Origin: Candidatus Roizmanbacteria bacterium
GTDB lineage: Bacteria; Patescibacteriota; Microgenomatia; UBA1406; GWC2-37-13
DNA length: 43,794 nt
Direction: 5' to 3'
Assembly (NCBI GenBank): GCA_016201695.1
Contig: JACQCK010000026.1
Span: forward strand, 1-43,794
Position 1 is the first letter of the stretch; each line of letters begins with the position of its first letter. The position numbers and the translations under genes are program-made. The notes under the pieces were generated by a model. It searched no databases. It worked only from the letters and a program-made list of their open reading frames with translations, and had not been told where the DNA came from. This document shows, one piece after another, positions 15,836 to 22,889 of the stretch.

Positions 15836-16219
15836 CTATAAGTAATTTTTTTCCTCTAAATTCCGGATAATTTTTTCGACCTCCCGGTCATTGATACGGT
15901 GGTGCGGACCGCGGTGGGAAAGGAGTGAGCCGGAGAAGGTTTTCGGGATATGCATCAATTCATGGACAAGCGTCTTGATTTTCTCGCGTTCAGGCAGTTT
16001 GTCAAAACGGCGCGCATTGACTTCAATAATGTAGTTGGGTTCGAGGCCGACGACTTCTTTAAATAATTTAGCCATACCCCAGATACGGGCGTAGGCGCGG
16101 GTTTTGGCGTCGAAGCTACGGATGCAATGAATATTTTTGGCGACGATGTGATGGAAGCCGAACCGGTCAATAAGCACATCAACCTGTCGTTTTATTTCCG
16201 GCGCCCTTTCATACTTCAT
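15836..16219 (-). CDS. Small putative zinc metallopeptidase (HExxH)
   Basis: A 127-residue single-domain protein with HELMH at residues 86-90 and additional histidines in SHRGPHHR (His102, His106, His107) that could supply the third ligand. It matches the group of small putative metallopeptidases found in archaea, phages and CPR, whose substrates are unknown. There is no signal peptide, so it is probably cytosolic. The open frame runs upstream to 16312 inside the divergent DUF2207 gene. ATG 16219 is chosen because only it leaves room for promoters between the two genes. The ATGs of the two divergent genes are 22 bp apart. Confidence 0.75.
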   Translation of the reverse strand: MKYERAPEIKRQVDVLIDRFGFHHIVAKNIHCIRSFDAKTRAYARIWGMAKLFKEVVGLEPNYIIEVNARRFDKLPEREKIKTLVHELMHIPKTFSGSLLSHRGPHHRINDREVEKIIRNLEEKNYL

Positions 16220-16226
16220 GAATATG

Positions 16227-16234
16227 CTATTATC
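16227..16234. promoter_or_regulatory. Overlapping divergent -10 boxes (CTATTATC)
   Basis: The plus strand reads TATTAT (16228-16233), 8 nt before ATG 16242. The minus strand reads GATAAT (16234-16229) or TAATAG (16232-16227), 9 or 7 nt before ATG 16219. Both genes appear to use the same few base pairs. Confidence 0.5.
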
Positions 16235-16241
16235 TAAGATA

Positions 16242-17981
16242 ATGAAGCGGATCGCAATCGGAATTTGGCTGTTTCTGATAATGGCGGCCAGACTGCCGGT
16301 CGAAGGCGCCAAGGCGTCTTTTCAACTCAACTCCTCGTCCGCGGTGACGACATCGCAGAACTCGTATACCGTAATCACCGGCGAACATATCCGCTCTTTT
16401 AACTCTTTCATTAGAGTACTTACCGATGGGAGAATTGAGGTGTCGGAAAGGATTGTCTACGATTTTTATGCCAATAGCCGGCACGGGATTTACCGCGATA
16501 TTCCGTATGTGAAGTACACGGCCGACAGAAAAAAAGCGCGGATGACAATAGTCATCGGGGGAGTGACCGAGCCGGGGACGAAGGCAGTCTATCCATTCAC
16601 GACCGAAGACGACGGCGAGCGTCTTAGGCTAAAAATCGGCGACCCGAACACATTGATCACCGGAGTTCACGCTTACGTTATCGCCTATACCGTGTCCGGT
16701 GGGCTGACTTACTTTAACGATCACGACGAGCTGTACTGGAATAGTACCGGCACCGGCTGGCAGATTCCGATGGAAAAAGCCACTTCGGAGGTGGCACTTC
16801 CGGAGGGGATAGTCCCGGCCGAAATACGGGCCGCCTGTTATACCGGCAGTTACGGGAGTATGCAACAGAGCTGTCGACATAGTGCCATACGACAGACGGT
16901 AAATTTTGAAACTGATTCTTATCTTTTACCCGGTCAGGGGCTGTCGACCGTCGTTGGTTTTTCAAAAGGGATCGTACAAGTGGTTCGCCCAACGGTGATA
17001 ATTCCCTTTTATGAACGGCCGGTTGGTCGGGTTGTTATCGCGGTAATTTTTGTGGCGGCGCTTTGGTGGTACGTCGGTTATCCGATCTGGATTGCGGTCA
17101 AGTGGTGGCGGTGTGGCCGCGATCCGAAACCGACAACCGGCGAGGTACGCGCCTGGTTTGAGCCGCCGCGGTTAGCCAGCGGCCGAAGCCTGACTCCGTC
17201 TGAAGCGGGAGTATTGATTGACGAAACAGCCGATCAGGCCGATGTTTTTGCCCTGATTATTCACTTGGCCTCACGCGGTTATTTTAAAATTGTTGAAAAG
17301 AAAGAAGGCGATTTTTATTTTATAAAACGAAAAGGCTACGACCGTGACCAGAGCCTGTTGCCGTTTGAACTCACCTTTTTGTCAGAAATGTTTTCTGCGG
17401 AAGATGAAGTGCGCATCAAAGACAAGGCATTGTATCTGACGGTGGCGCAAGTAAAAAAAGAAATATACCAGGGTTTGGTTGATGCGGAATTATTTCTGAA
17501 AAACCCAAACACCATCCGTCTTTTTTACACCGTCATCGCCGGTTTCTCATTATTTACCGGCAATCTGCCGCTTCTTGTCTCTTCGCTTGTTTTTGGTCTT
17601 CGCCTGCCGCGAAAAACGCAGAAAGGCGCCGATGCCAATGCGGTTGTCAAGTCGCTACGTAACTTCCTGAAAAGCCAGGAGCGCCAGCTAAATTTTCAGG
17701 GAAAACACCAGCTGCTTTTTGAAAAACTGTTGGCCTATGCGGTGGCGTTTGGCATCGAGCGGGAATGGGTAAAACGGTTTGAAAGCCTCGATTTAACTTA
17801 TCCAGTCTGGTATCAAGCGTACGGTGGGGGTCGTTTTTCTTCGCTGTATTTTATAAATAGCATGCAGTCATCATTCTCGAGTATTCAGGCGGCCAGTTAT
17901 CCGCCCGCGGCGAGCAGTTCCGGTTTTGCCGGCGGGTTTTCCGGTGGAGGAGGCGGTGGGGGCGGTGGGGGAAGTTGGTAA
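16242..17981 (+). CDS. DUF2207-family membrane protein
   Basis: A 579-residue predicted membrane protein. Layout: signal peptide (MKRIAIGIWLFLIMAARLPVEGAKA), an extracytoplasmic beta-rich DUF2207 domain (about 45-265, RVLTDGRIEVSERIVYDF and NSRHGIYRDIPY are typical), a TM at about 258-280, a cytoplasmic segment beginning WRCGRDPKP and including LTPSEAGVLIDE, a second hydrophobic pair at about 425-455, and a Ser/Gly tail ending in ten glycines and SW, typical of the family. Function unknown. ATG 16242 is preferred over an upstream ATG at 16218 because of the signal peptide and promoter. It carries a 17-nt match to the 135-bp repeat end at 16779-16795. Confidence 0.88.
   Translation: MKRIAIGIWLFLIMAARLPVEGAKASFQLNSSSAVTTSQNSYTVITGEHIRSFNSFIRVLTDGRIEVSERIVYDFYANSRHGIYRDIPYVKYTADRKKARMTIVIGGVTEPGTKAVYPFTTEDDGERLRLKIGDPNTLITGVHAYVIAYTVSGGLTYFNDHDELYWNSTGTGWQIPMEKATSEVALPEGIVPAEIRAACYTGSYGSMQQSCRHSAIRQTVNFETDSYLLPGQGLSTVVGFSKGIVQVVRPTVIIPFYERPVGRVVIAVIFVAALWWYVGYPIWIAVKWWRCGRDPKPTTGEVRAWFEPPRLASGRSLTPSEAGVLIDETADQADVFALIIHLASRGYFKIVEKKEGDFYFIKRKGYDRDQSLLPFELTFLSEMFSAEDEVRIKDKALYLTVAQVKKEIYQGLVDAELFLKNPNTIRLFYTVIAGFSLFTGNLPLLVSSLVFGLRLPRKTQKGADANAVVKSLRNFLKSQERQLNFQGKHQLLFEKLLAYAVAFGIEREWVKRFESLDLTYPVWYQAYGGGRFSSLYFINSMQSSFSSIQAASYPPAASSSGFAGGFSGGGGGGGGGGSW
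16779..16795. repeat. 17-nt exact match to the end of the 135-bp repeat, inside the DUF2207 gene
   Basis: GCCACTTCGGAGGTGGC here is identical to 20156-20172, the right-hand near-palindrome of the 135-bp repeat. It is read in frame as part of KATSEVALP. Confidence 0.7.
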
Positions 17982-18004
17982 TTGACATTTTTCCCGGCCG
18001 GGTA

Positions 18005-18010
18005 TATTAT
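18005..18010 (+). promoter_or_regulatory. -10 box TATTAT for the 267-aa unknown
   Basis: TATTAT, 9 nt before ATG 18020, in the 38-bp gap after the DUF2207 gene. Confidence 0.5.
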
Positions 18011-18019
18011 TATCTTGAA

Positions 18020-18823
18020 ATGCCGGGTCCTACAGTAGATGCAAGAAATATTATCGCGCCTTATCAAGACAGAATGAGTCTGCCGGTAAAGGCTGATTTA
18101 AAAACTACTTTGGTAGCGATACGGGTGGCCCCGGGAAATTTATTGCTTAAGGGTCTTGACCACATGCCTTATGTTGTCGATAATCTGTCGAATAAACAGG
18201 GCATGTCATATCTGTCAAAGGAAGACGTCTTAGCTTCAGGCAAGTCCCCGGAATCTTTTGCCCCCATTGTCGCCCAAAGACCGGCCGGCGGCGACCCGGC
18301 CGAGTTCAATAAAATTGTCGCCGGGCAAATACGCGCCGGACAGGCTCTTTGTACCAGTACCCCGGTAGAAATAGGTGTGATTTCTGCTGGTGGTTATAAT
18401 AAATTTAAAATAGTTGGCGCGAACGGTGACACGACGTGGTTGACTTTTACCGAAAGCGGCCAAATGGGCGTACCCAGTCACGTTGGTATCATGGTTACCC
18501 AAGCCAACGGACAACCCTTATATCCTTTGAGCGATCGCTTTGATATGGGCTATGATGTTGGCGTTTTGGGCTCGAAAAGCGAGCGGGGTCAGGCGATGGA
18601 AGGGCAGATACGACAATTTATGGAAATGTATTTTCGTTTGGTGATGAATAAAGCGACCACCAGCCCGGACATTGCCTGGGATCAGGGTCAGGAAACAAAA
18701 CTGCAGACTTCTTTGGCAAATTTGCAGGGAAGCATGAACATAAGATTTCTTCAGTTGGACCGTAATTACAGTCAGGCGATGGAAAGAGCGGCGGGCCAAA
18801 TTAGCGACCTCCAGCTGTTTTGA
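18020..18823 (+). CDS. Unrecognised soluble protein (267 aa)
   Basis: No family recognised. The frame is open from 17975, but ATG 18020 follows a -10 box and gives MPGPTVDARNIIAPYQD. There is no signal peptide or TM. The middle (about 105-175) is Gly-rich and beta-predicted (VEIGVISAGGYNKFKIVG, PSHVGIMVTQANGQPLYPLSDRFD). The C-terminal 90 residues look helical with Met and Gln (MEGQIRQFMEMYFRLVMNKA), suggesting an oligomerisation region. It converges with the next gene on the opposite strand (26-bp gap). Function unknown. Confidence 0.65.
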   Translation: MPGPTVDARNIIAPYQDRMSLPVKADLKTTLVAIRVAPGNLLLKGLDHMPYVVDNLSNKQGMSYLSKEDVLASGKSPESFAPIVAQRPAGGDPAEFNKIVAGQIRAGQALCTSTPVEIGVISAGGYNKFKIVGANGDTTWLTFTESGQMGVPSHVGIMVTQANGQPLYPLSDRFDMGYDVGVLGSKSERGQAMEGQIRQFMEMYFRLVMNKATTSPDIAWDQGQETKLQTSLANLQGSMNIRFLQLDRNYSQAMERAAGQISDLQLF

Positions 18824-18849
18824 CGGCAATTATTTTTGCAATTGTTCTT

Positions 18850-19236
18850 TCAAGTTTTTCTGGTCGTTTTTTTGGGAGAAGAGGGGGTGACCGCAGTTGG
18901 CGAAACGTCTCTCCGGCGGTGGAAAATTACGGCCGTTGGCGCGACTAAATCTGTATGTTTTGGGTAGACTGGTATTCCGCCTAAACTTACACCCATGCTG
19001 TTTGCATCGAAAGGGTTAAGCAGCAAACTACCCGTTGGCGTCTGGCTCATATCAACGTCGGTAACCCTTAACCGCGTATATTGTCCAATAGTTCCGACGG
19101 TTGTAGTAGAAATGTTTGTCCCGGGCGGCACTACTCCCGACTCAACGTCGCCGGCGGTGGGAACGCCGTCATAGACCACGTCTCCCGGCTTTAAGGTCAC
19201 ATTATACGGATGTCTTACCTTTGCTCTCTCCGCCAT
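18850..19236 (-). CDS. Unrecognised small protein, possibly beta-rich (128 aa)
   Basis: A polar protein without TM or signal peptide. The N-terminal about 100 residues contain turns and short strands (VTLKPGDVVYDGVPTAGDV, YTRLRVTDVDMS, GVSLGGIPVYP), and the end is basic and Ser/Thr/Pro-rich (SPKKTTRKT). TATACT lies 9 nt upstream of ATG 19236, which supports it as a real gene. No function is proposed. Confidence 0.55.
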   Translation of the reverse strand: MAERAKVRHPYNVTLKPGDVVYDGVPTAGDVESGVVPPGTNISTTTVGTIGQYTRLRVTDVDMSQTPTGSLLLNPFDANSMGVSLGGIPVYPKHTDLVAPTAVIFHRRRDVSPTAVTPSSPKKTTRKT

Positions 19237-19245
19237 TTACCGGCA

Positions 19246-19251
19246 AGTATA
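19246..19251 (-). promoter_or_regulatory. -10 box TATACT for the 128-aa unknown
   Basis: Minus-strand TATACT, 9 nt before ATG 19236. Confidence 0.5.
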
Positions 19252-19272
19252 CCAAAATGGTGTTTTTAGTGA

Positions 19273-19278
19273 TACAAT
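19273..19278 (+). promoter_or_regulatory. Extended -10 (TGATACAAT) for tRNA-Arg(GCG)
   Basis: TGA-TACAAT (19270-19278) lies 12 nt before the mature tRNA end. Confidence 0.55.
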
Positions 19279-19290
19279 AGTAGGCAAAAC

Positions 19291-19362
19291 GCTCCTGTAG
19301 TTTAACGGATAGAATAAGGGCTTGCGGAGCCTTTGATGGCAGTTCAATTCTGCCCGGGAGCA
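19291..19362 (+). tRNA. tRNA-Arg(GCG)
   Basis: The acceptor is GCTCCTG/CGGGAGC with discriminator A. The D-stem is GTTT/GAAT. The anticodon stem AGGGC/GCCTT surrounds the loop TTGCGGA, giving anticodon GCG with G37. The T-arm is GGCAG-TTCAATT-CTGCC. CCA is not encoded (CCC follows). Most bacteria read CGU/CGC/CGA with an ACG (inosine) tRNA, so GCG is unusual. Confidence 0.92.
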
Positions 19363-19370
19363 CCCAGGTT

Positions 19371-19444
19371 AGGGGTATAGTTCAATGGTAGAATAGAGGT
19401 CTCCAAAACCTTTGATGGGGGTTCGATTCCCTCTACCCCTGCCA
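19371..19444 (+). tRNA. tRNA-Trp(CCA)
   Basis: The acceptor is AGGGGTA/TACCCCT with discriminator G and an encoded CCA end (19442-19444), unlike the other four tRNAs here. The anticodon stem GAGGT/ACCTT surrounds CTCCAAA, giving anticodon CCA. The T-arm is GGGGG-TTCGATT-CCCTC. It lies 8 bp after tRNA-Arg(GCG) with no promoter between, so they are probably co-transcribed. Confidence 0.95.
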
Positions 19445-19455
19445 CGTTCAGTTCA

Positions 19456-19473
19456 CTACGTTCATGAACGTAG
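19456..19473. repeat. Perfect 18-bp palindrome
   Basis: CTACGTTCATGAACGTAG sits 11 bp after tRNA-Trp. It could form a hairpin at the end of the tRNA transcript or serve as a dimeric protein site. There is no T run after it. Confidence 0.6.
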
Positions 19474-19526
19474 ACAGCGAATAAAAGAGCTGTGTTAATT
19501 GCGAGAAATACTTCAAAACAACAGCA

Positions 19527-19568
19527 GGTTGGAAAAATTCATATGTTTATAGATAAGAATTTCCAACC
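19527..19568. repeat. Inverted repeat GGTTGGAAA / TTTCCAACC
   Basis: Nine-bp arms (19527-19535, 19560-19568) surround a 24-nt AT-rich loop in the 248-bp gap between tRNA-Trp and the next CDS. No gene is seen in that gap. Confidence 0.5.
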
Positions 19569-19670
19569 GGCGGGGTGAATTAAGTAATGATCCGTAACTC
19601 AAAGTCAATGCATTTCCAGTAATCTGGCGAAGTCTTCGAAGCTAATAAACCATTGATTTTCGGCTGTCGA

Positions 19671-19681
19671 TATAATATTAT
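19671..19681 (+). promoter_or_regulatory. Overlapping -10 candidates (TATAATATTAT)
   Basis: TATAAT (19671-19676) and TATTAT (19676-19681) precede ATG 19693 by 16 and 11 nt. Confidence 0.4.
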
Positions 19682-19692
19682 CAGCATGCTTG

Positions 19693-20034
19693 ATGAAAAA
19701 ACCGATAGAAATACAAGGGAAGGCTTTTTGTCATGACTGCAACGCGCCGGTTGATGGTACTTTTACCGTCTGCCGGGTATTTCGTGATACGTTTCAGGCA
19801 GCGGGCGAGCTTGTTGAACGCGTAAATTGGCACCATTTACAATTCGGACCCCAAAATAGGCAAAGCACCGCGCCTCAACACTTAAGTTTCTCAATAAGAG
19901 TAAGAGATAACTTCGTTGGAACGGTCCGCGCGGCTTCCCAATTGTTGATTATACCTTTTGAAATCACCGACCCATTATTTAAAAGTCAAATACTGGCCGA
20001 AGTTGACCGGCCGAGAATAGTCCGGGAAAAATAA
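19693..20034 (+). CDS. Unrecognised small protein with a CxxC motif (113 aa)
   Basis: ATG 19693 gives MKKPIEIQGKAFCHDCNAPVDG. A TTG one codon earlier is possible. One CxxC (FCHDC, residues 13-16) and a later Cys (TVCRVF) hint at a zinc or redox site, but a full zinc-ribbon is not seen. The C-terminus is beta-like (LSFSIRVRDNFVGTVRAASQ). Its stop is followed 7 nt later by the first 135-bp repeat. Function unknown. Confidence 0.55.
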   Translation: MKKPIEIQGKAFCHDCNAPVDGTFTVCRVFRDTFQAAGELVERVNWHHLQFGPQNRQSTAPQHLSFSIRVRDNFVGTVRAASQLLIIPFEITDPLFKSQILAEVDRPRIVREK

Positions 20035-20041
20035 CTTGTCC

Positions 20042-20176
20042 GCCACTTCCGAAGTGGCGTTTAGCCCACTGTTCCGTTATTTATAGCAAGTAGGCGGACT
20101 TCAGACATACAGAGTAAAATTTGATTACCTTGTCATGTCGGCCCTAAAATGATTTGCCACTTCGGAGGTGGCGGTG
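20042..20176. repeat. 135-bp direct repeat, copy 1
   Basis: Matches 22890-23024 at 134 of 135 positions (C at 20157 against T at 23005). The left end is a near-perfect hairpin GCCACTTC-C-GAAGTGGC and the right end a related palindrome GCCACTTCGGAGGTGGC. No ORF of note is inside. It holds a promoter-like pair, TTGATT and TAAAAT, 18 bp apart (about 20121-20150). It starts 7 nt after a forward stop codon. Confidence 0.9.
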
Positions 20177-20232
20177 TTGTGCCGACGGGTCTTACTGAAG
20201 CGATTCTAATGAATAAGATGCCAAGAATATGA

Positions 20233-20238
20233 TAGAAT
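20233..20238 (+). promoter_or_regulatory. Extended -10 (TGATAGAAT) for the MBL-fold gene
   Basis: TAGAAT preceded by TGA, 6 nt before ATG 20245. Confidence 0.6.
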
Positions 20239-20244
20239 GCCGTT

Positions 20245-20913
20245 ATGAAAGTCAAGGCAGCCGTTATCGTCATCAGACCCGGCTATGCCGTTTGGGAAAA
20301 CGGTCGAAGAAGACAACGGGCCAACGGGACGATTACTCTCATCAAATCAGAGAAAAATATAGTTGTTGACACCGGGTTACCCCAGGACAAAGCACATATT
20401 TTAAAAATCATTAAGAAGCATCACCTAAGAACCTCCGATATCGACTACGTTATATGTACACACGGTGATGCCGATCATATAAGCAATAATAATCTTTTCC
20501 CTAGGGCGAAATTGATCGTTGGCTTTGATATTTATGATCGGGACATGGCTTCTTTTTTCCAAAAAAACTTAAAAATTGACGGCAACGTTATGGTCACCGA
20601 AATGACCGGCCACGACGACCGGAGTATCGGCGTACTCGTCGATACGGAAAAAGGACTGGTGGCGATCACCGGAGATCTTTTTGAACGAGAGGGCGATTGG
20701 AAAAAAGTGTCTGACTGGATCTCCTTTAGCAAAAAACCAAAAGATCAGATTAAGAACCGTGCTAAAGTTTGGGAACTCGCCGATTTTATCGTTCCCGGCC
20801 ACGGCGATATCTTTAAAGTCGACAAATCAATTAACATACTGTCTTTTGAAACAAAACAATTTAAAAACCTGATACAGAAAACGGCGAACATATACGGCGA
20901 TATCGAAATCTGA
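20245..20913 (+). CDS. Metallo-beta-lactamase-fold hydrolase with a variant metal motif
   Basis: A 222-residue cytosolic MBL-superfamily protein, in size and pattern nearest the MBLAC1/lactonase-like hydrolases. VVDTGLP (40-46) is the first strand-turn. The metal motif reads His73-x-Asp75-x-Asp77-His78 (THGDADH), so the second His of the usual HxHxDH is Asp. His123, Asp144 (ITGDLF) and His186 (VPGHGD) are the remaining ligands. The His-to-Asp change may alter metal choice or leave one site weak. It is the first gene of the block between the two 135-bp repeats. Confidence 0.88.
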   Translation: MKVKAAVIVIRPGYAVWENGRRRQRANGTITLIKSEKNIVVDTGLPQDKAHILKIIKKHHLRTSDIDYVICTHGDADHISNNNLFPRAKLIVGFDIYDRDMASFFQKNLKIDGNVMVTEMTGHDDRSIGVLVDTEKGLVAITGDLFEREGDWKKVSDWISFSKKPKDQIKNRAKVWELADFIVPGHGDIFKVDKSINILSFETKQFKNLIQKTANIYGDIEI

Positions 20914-20970
20914 CTTCTTAGAATTTCAAAATAATGAGGGGAATATTTCTTAAATTTAAACGCCATATAC

Positions 20971-20976
20971 TATAAT
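20971..20976 (+). promoter_or_regulatory. -10 box TATAAT for the deacetylase gene
   Basis: A perfect hexamer, 6 nt before ATG 20983. Confidence 0.6.
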
Positions 20977-20982
20977 TCAAAC

Positions 20983-21909
20983 ATGAATGAAGAATGGTTT
21001 AGGGCTCTGCCGTTTGGAGAGCAGCGTAGACTATTTGCCAGTGGCCTATTGGCCTTACCTTTTTGGTTAAAAACCACATTGAATAAAGAAGCGGAAATCG
21101 CTGTTCCCGACTTTAATTGTCTTATTACCTATTCACATCAATCTATTCCAACGGCAATGTTCGAGGAGATTTTACGCGCCGGTTTTGAGCCGCTGACCCT
21201 GCGGGAGATTGTCGCTCATAACCGCGGTGAAGAAATAATCCCGGCGGACATAAATCATGTGCTTTTTACCTTTGACGACGGTTTTGCTACCCAGGGAGTG
21301 CGACTGGAAAGATATCTGCAGGGACTGAATAGTCAGCGTCAGACGGCCGGATTAAAGCCGGTCAGGCCGATCGTTTTTGTGAGTCTTGGTTTTGGACAAC
21401 CGCAGATACCGCGACTCGATCTCACCCGGGTTGATGGCAATACTCCTTCATTCCAGGACGGGTCAACAAATAAATATCTTACTCTTACCGAGATTCTTCA
21501 TTTAGTCCGGTCCAATGAGGTGGATATTCAAAGTCATGGGCTGACTCACTCTTCTTTGGCCGCTATTCCCGCTCAACAGGCCCGGTTGGAAGTCGTTGAG
21601 AGCAGGCGACGGTTGGATATGGTCTACGGTTTGGTCGGTGTGCCTCATGATCTAAGTGTTTTTGCCTATCCGTACGGACAAATAAGCGAACAAGATCTTG
21701 TCGCCGCGACCTATGACCTGGCCTTTGGAACAAAGGAGACAATTAATTCACTGCTTCAGACTCATCGGCAACGATTTAATATGCCGCGGGTTCCCGACTG
21801 GAGTTACCTAAGTAATCAAACGGTTCGCAACTTCATCCTGACGGCCAATCAACGACAAAAAGAACCAGATGTGGGGAGGCCGAGATTCGGTTGGCGAAGA
21901 ATGTGGTAA
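20983..21909 (+). CDS. Polysaccharide deacetylase-like (NodB/CE4) protein
   Basis: A 308-residue NodB-homology enzyme that would remove N-acetyl groups from a glycan. Motif 1 is FTFDDG (Asp98 base, Asp99 metal). Motif 2 is SHGLTH (metal ligands His185 and His189). Motif 3 is the FAYPYG block, followed by GTKET and RFNMPRV. There is no convincing signal peptide: residues 15-30 are only mildly hydrophobic. The enzyme may therefore be cytosolic or peripheral, which is unusual for wall deacetylases. A roughly 40-residue insertion lies between motifs 1 and 2. Own promoter; second gene of the repeat-bracketed block. Confidence 0.87.
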   Translation: MNEEWFRALPFGEQRRLFASGLLALPFWLKTTLNKEAEIAVPDFNCLITYSHQSIPTAMFEEILRAGFEPLTLREIVAHNRGEEIIPADINHVLFTFDDGFATQGVRLERYLQGLNSQRQTAGLKPVRPIVFVSLGFGQPQIPRLDLTRVDGNTPSFQDGSTNKYLTLTEILHLVRSNEVDIQSHGLTHSSLAAIPAQQARLEVVESRRRLDMVYGLVGVPHDLSVFAYPYGQISEQDLVAATYDLAFGTKETINSLLQTHRQRFNMPRVPDWSYLSNQTVRNFILTANQRQKEPDVGRPRFGWRRMW

Positions 21910-21945
21910 AATGGTCGGACGGAATAATTTTATCCAATAGTTCGT

Positions 21946-22881
21946 ATGACTGTCAACAGTGAACTAACGGCAGCAGAAGAGAGATATCAAAAGGGAATTA
22001 CTTATTGGCACAACCAAATTCCCGGTCTCGCTTCACTATTCCAACTTTGTTCAGAGGGAAAAGGATTACCACCCGAGCTGACCGGCGGAGTCGATGAACT
22101 GGAGTTTACTTTAGGATTAGGGTTGCTTGCCTGTCATACTCCACATGACTGGGGAGGATCGATTTTGCCAGTTGGGGTTAATTACTCTCTTATGGGTAAA
22201 GCAGTAGCGAGACTGGAAGGTCCGCAAGACAAATCTGCACAAATGTTCGGGATTATAAGCACGGCAATGAGAGGACTTGAGCCAGTTGAACCCCTTGAAC
22301 AAAGATTGGGCAAGGTGGAGCGGGCGTTTACGGTAGTTGGTCAACGCGCCGCCGGAAAAGGTACGGTTTTGCAGTTGATGGAAGAAGAAGGAGTCTGTAC
22401 GGCGCCGTCGAGTCGGGGACTGCGCGAAGTCGCCCGGGTAATTTTACAACGCGACGCAACTACACCCGAGCTTGTCGCCATGGGTCAGCGTTTTAAGGAG
22501 CAGTTCGGCTACGACGTATTTACGAGAATGGTGTTGTGGCAGATGACCAGTCTACCGCCCGATCTTTGGAGACAGATTGCCATTGACGGACTGCGGACAA
22601 AGGAAGAAATCATTAGTTTCCGGGTGCTTTTTGGCGAGCGGGCTCATGTAATTGCGGTAGTTAGAGCGAATGTCAGAGACGACGAAAAGGCTTGGGAGGT
22701 CGTCAACGCGCGCCAACAAGCCAGCGGCACGAGAGAGTATGCCAGTTACGAGGATTTTGTGAGGACGCAACAAATTGAAAGGGAACGAATCGCAGGATTG
22801 ATGGAACAAGCTGACGACGTTATCGTCAATGACGCCAGTCTTGACGACCTGCGAATACAAGTACAAAATATTCTGCAATAA
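21946..22881 (+). CDS. P-loop nucleotide-kinase-like protein with a unique N-terminal domain
   Basis: A 311-residue protein in two parts. Residues 1-125 are unrecognised (TYWHNQIPGLASLFQLC, GLLACHTPHDWGG). Residues about 126-311 form a P-loop kinase. Walker A is VGQRAAGKGT (131-140). A lid-like stretch includes LREVARVILQRDATTPEL. IAIDGLRTKEEIISFRVLFG, AVVRANVRDD and the terminal VNDASLDDLRIQV follow. This order matches the archaeal UPF0200 / dephospho-CoA-kinase-like group. A nucleotide or coenzyme phosphoryl transfer is plausible and the substrate is unknown. The -10 is weak (TATCCA, 21931-21936). The second 135-bp repeat begins 8 nt after its stop. Confidence 0.65.
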   Translation: MTVNSELTAAEERYQKGITYWHNQIPGLASLFQLCSEGKGLPPELTGGVDELEFTLGLGLLACHTPHDWGGSILPVGVNYSLMGKAVARLEGPQDKSAQMFGIISTAMRGLEPVEPLEQRLGKVERAFTVVGQRAAGKGTVLQLMEEEGVCTAPSSRGLREVARVILQRDATTPELVAMGQRFKEQFGYDVFTRMVLWQMTSLPPDLWRQIAIDGLRTKEEIISFRVLFGERAHVIAVVRANVRDDEKAWEVVNARQQASGTREYASYEDFVRTQQIERERIAGLMEQADDVIVNDASLDDLRIQVQNILQ

Positions 22882-22889
22882 ATTTAAGT

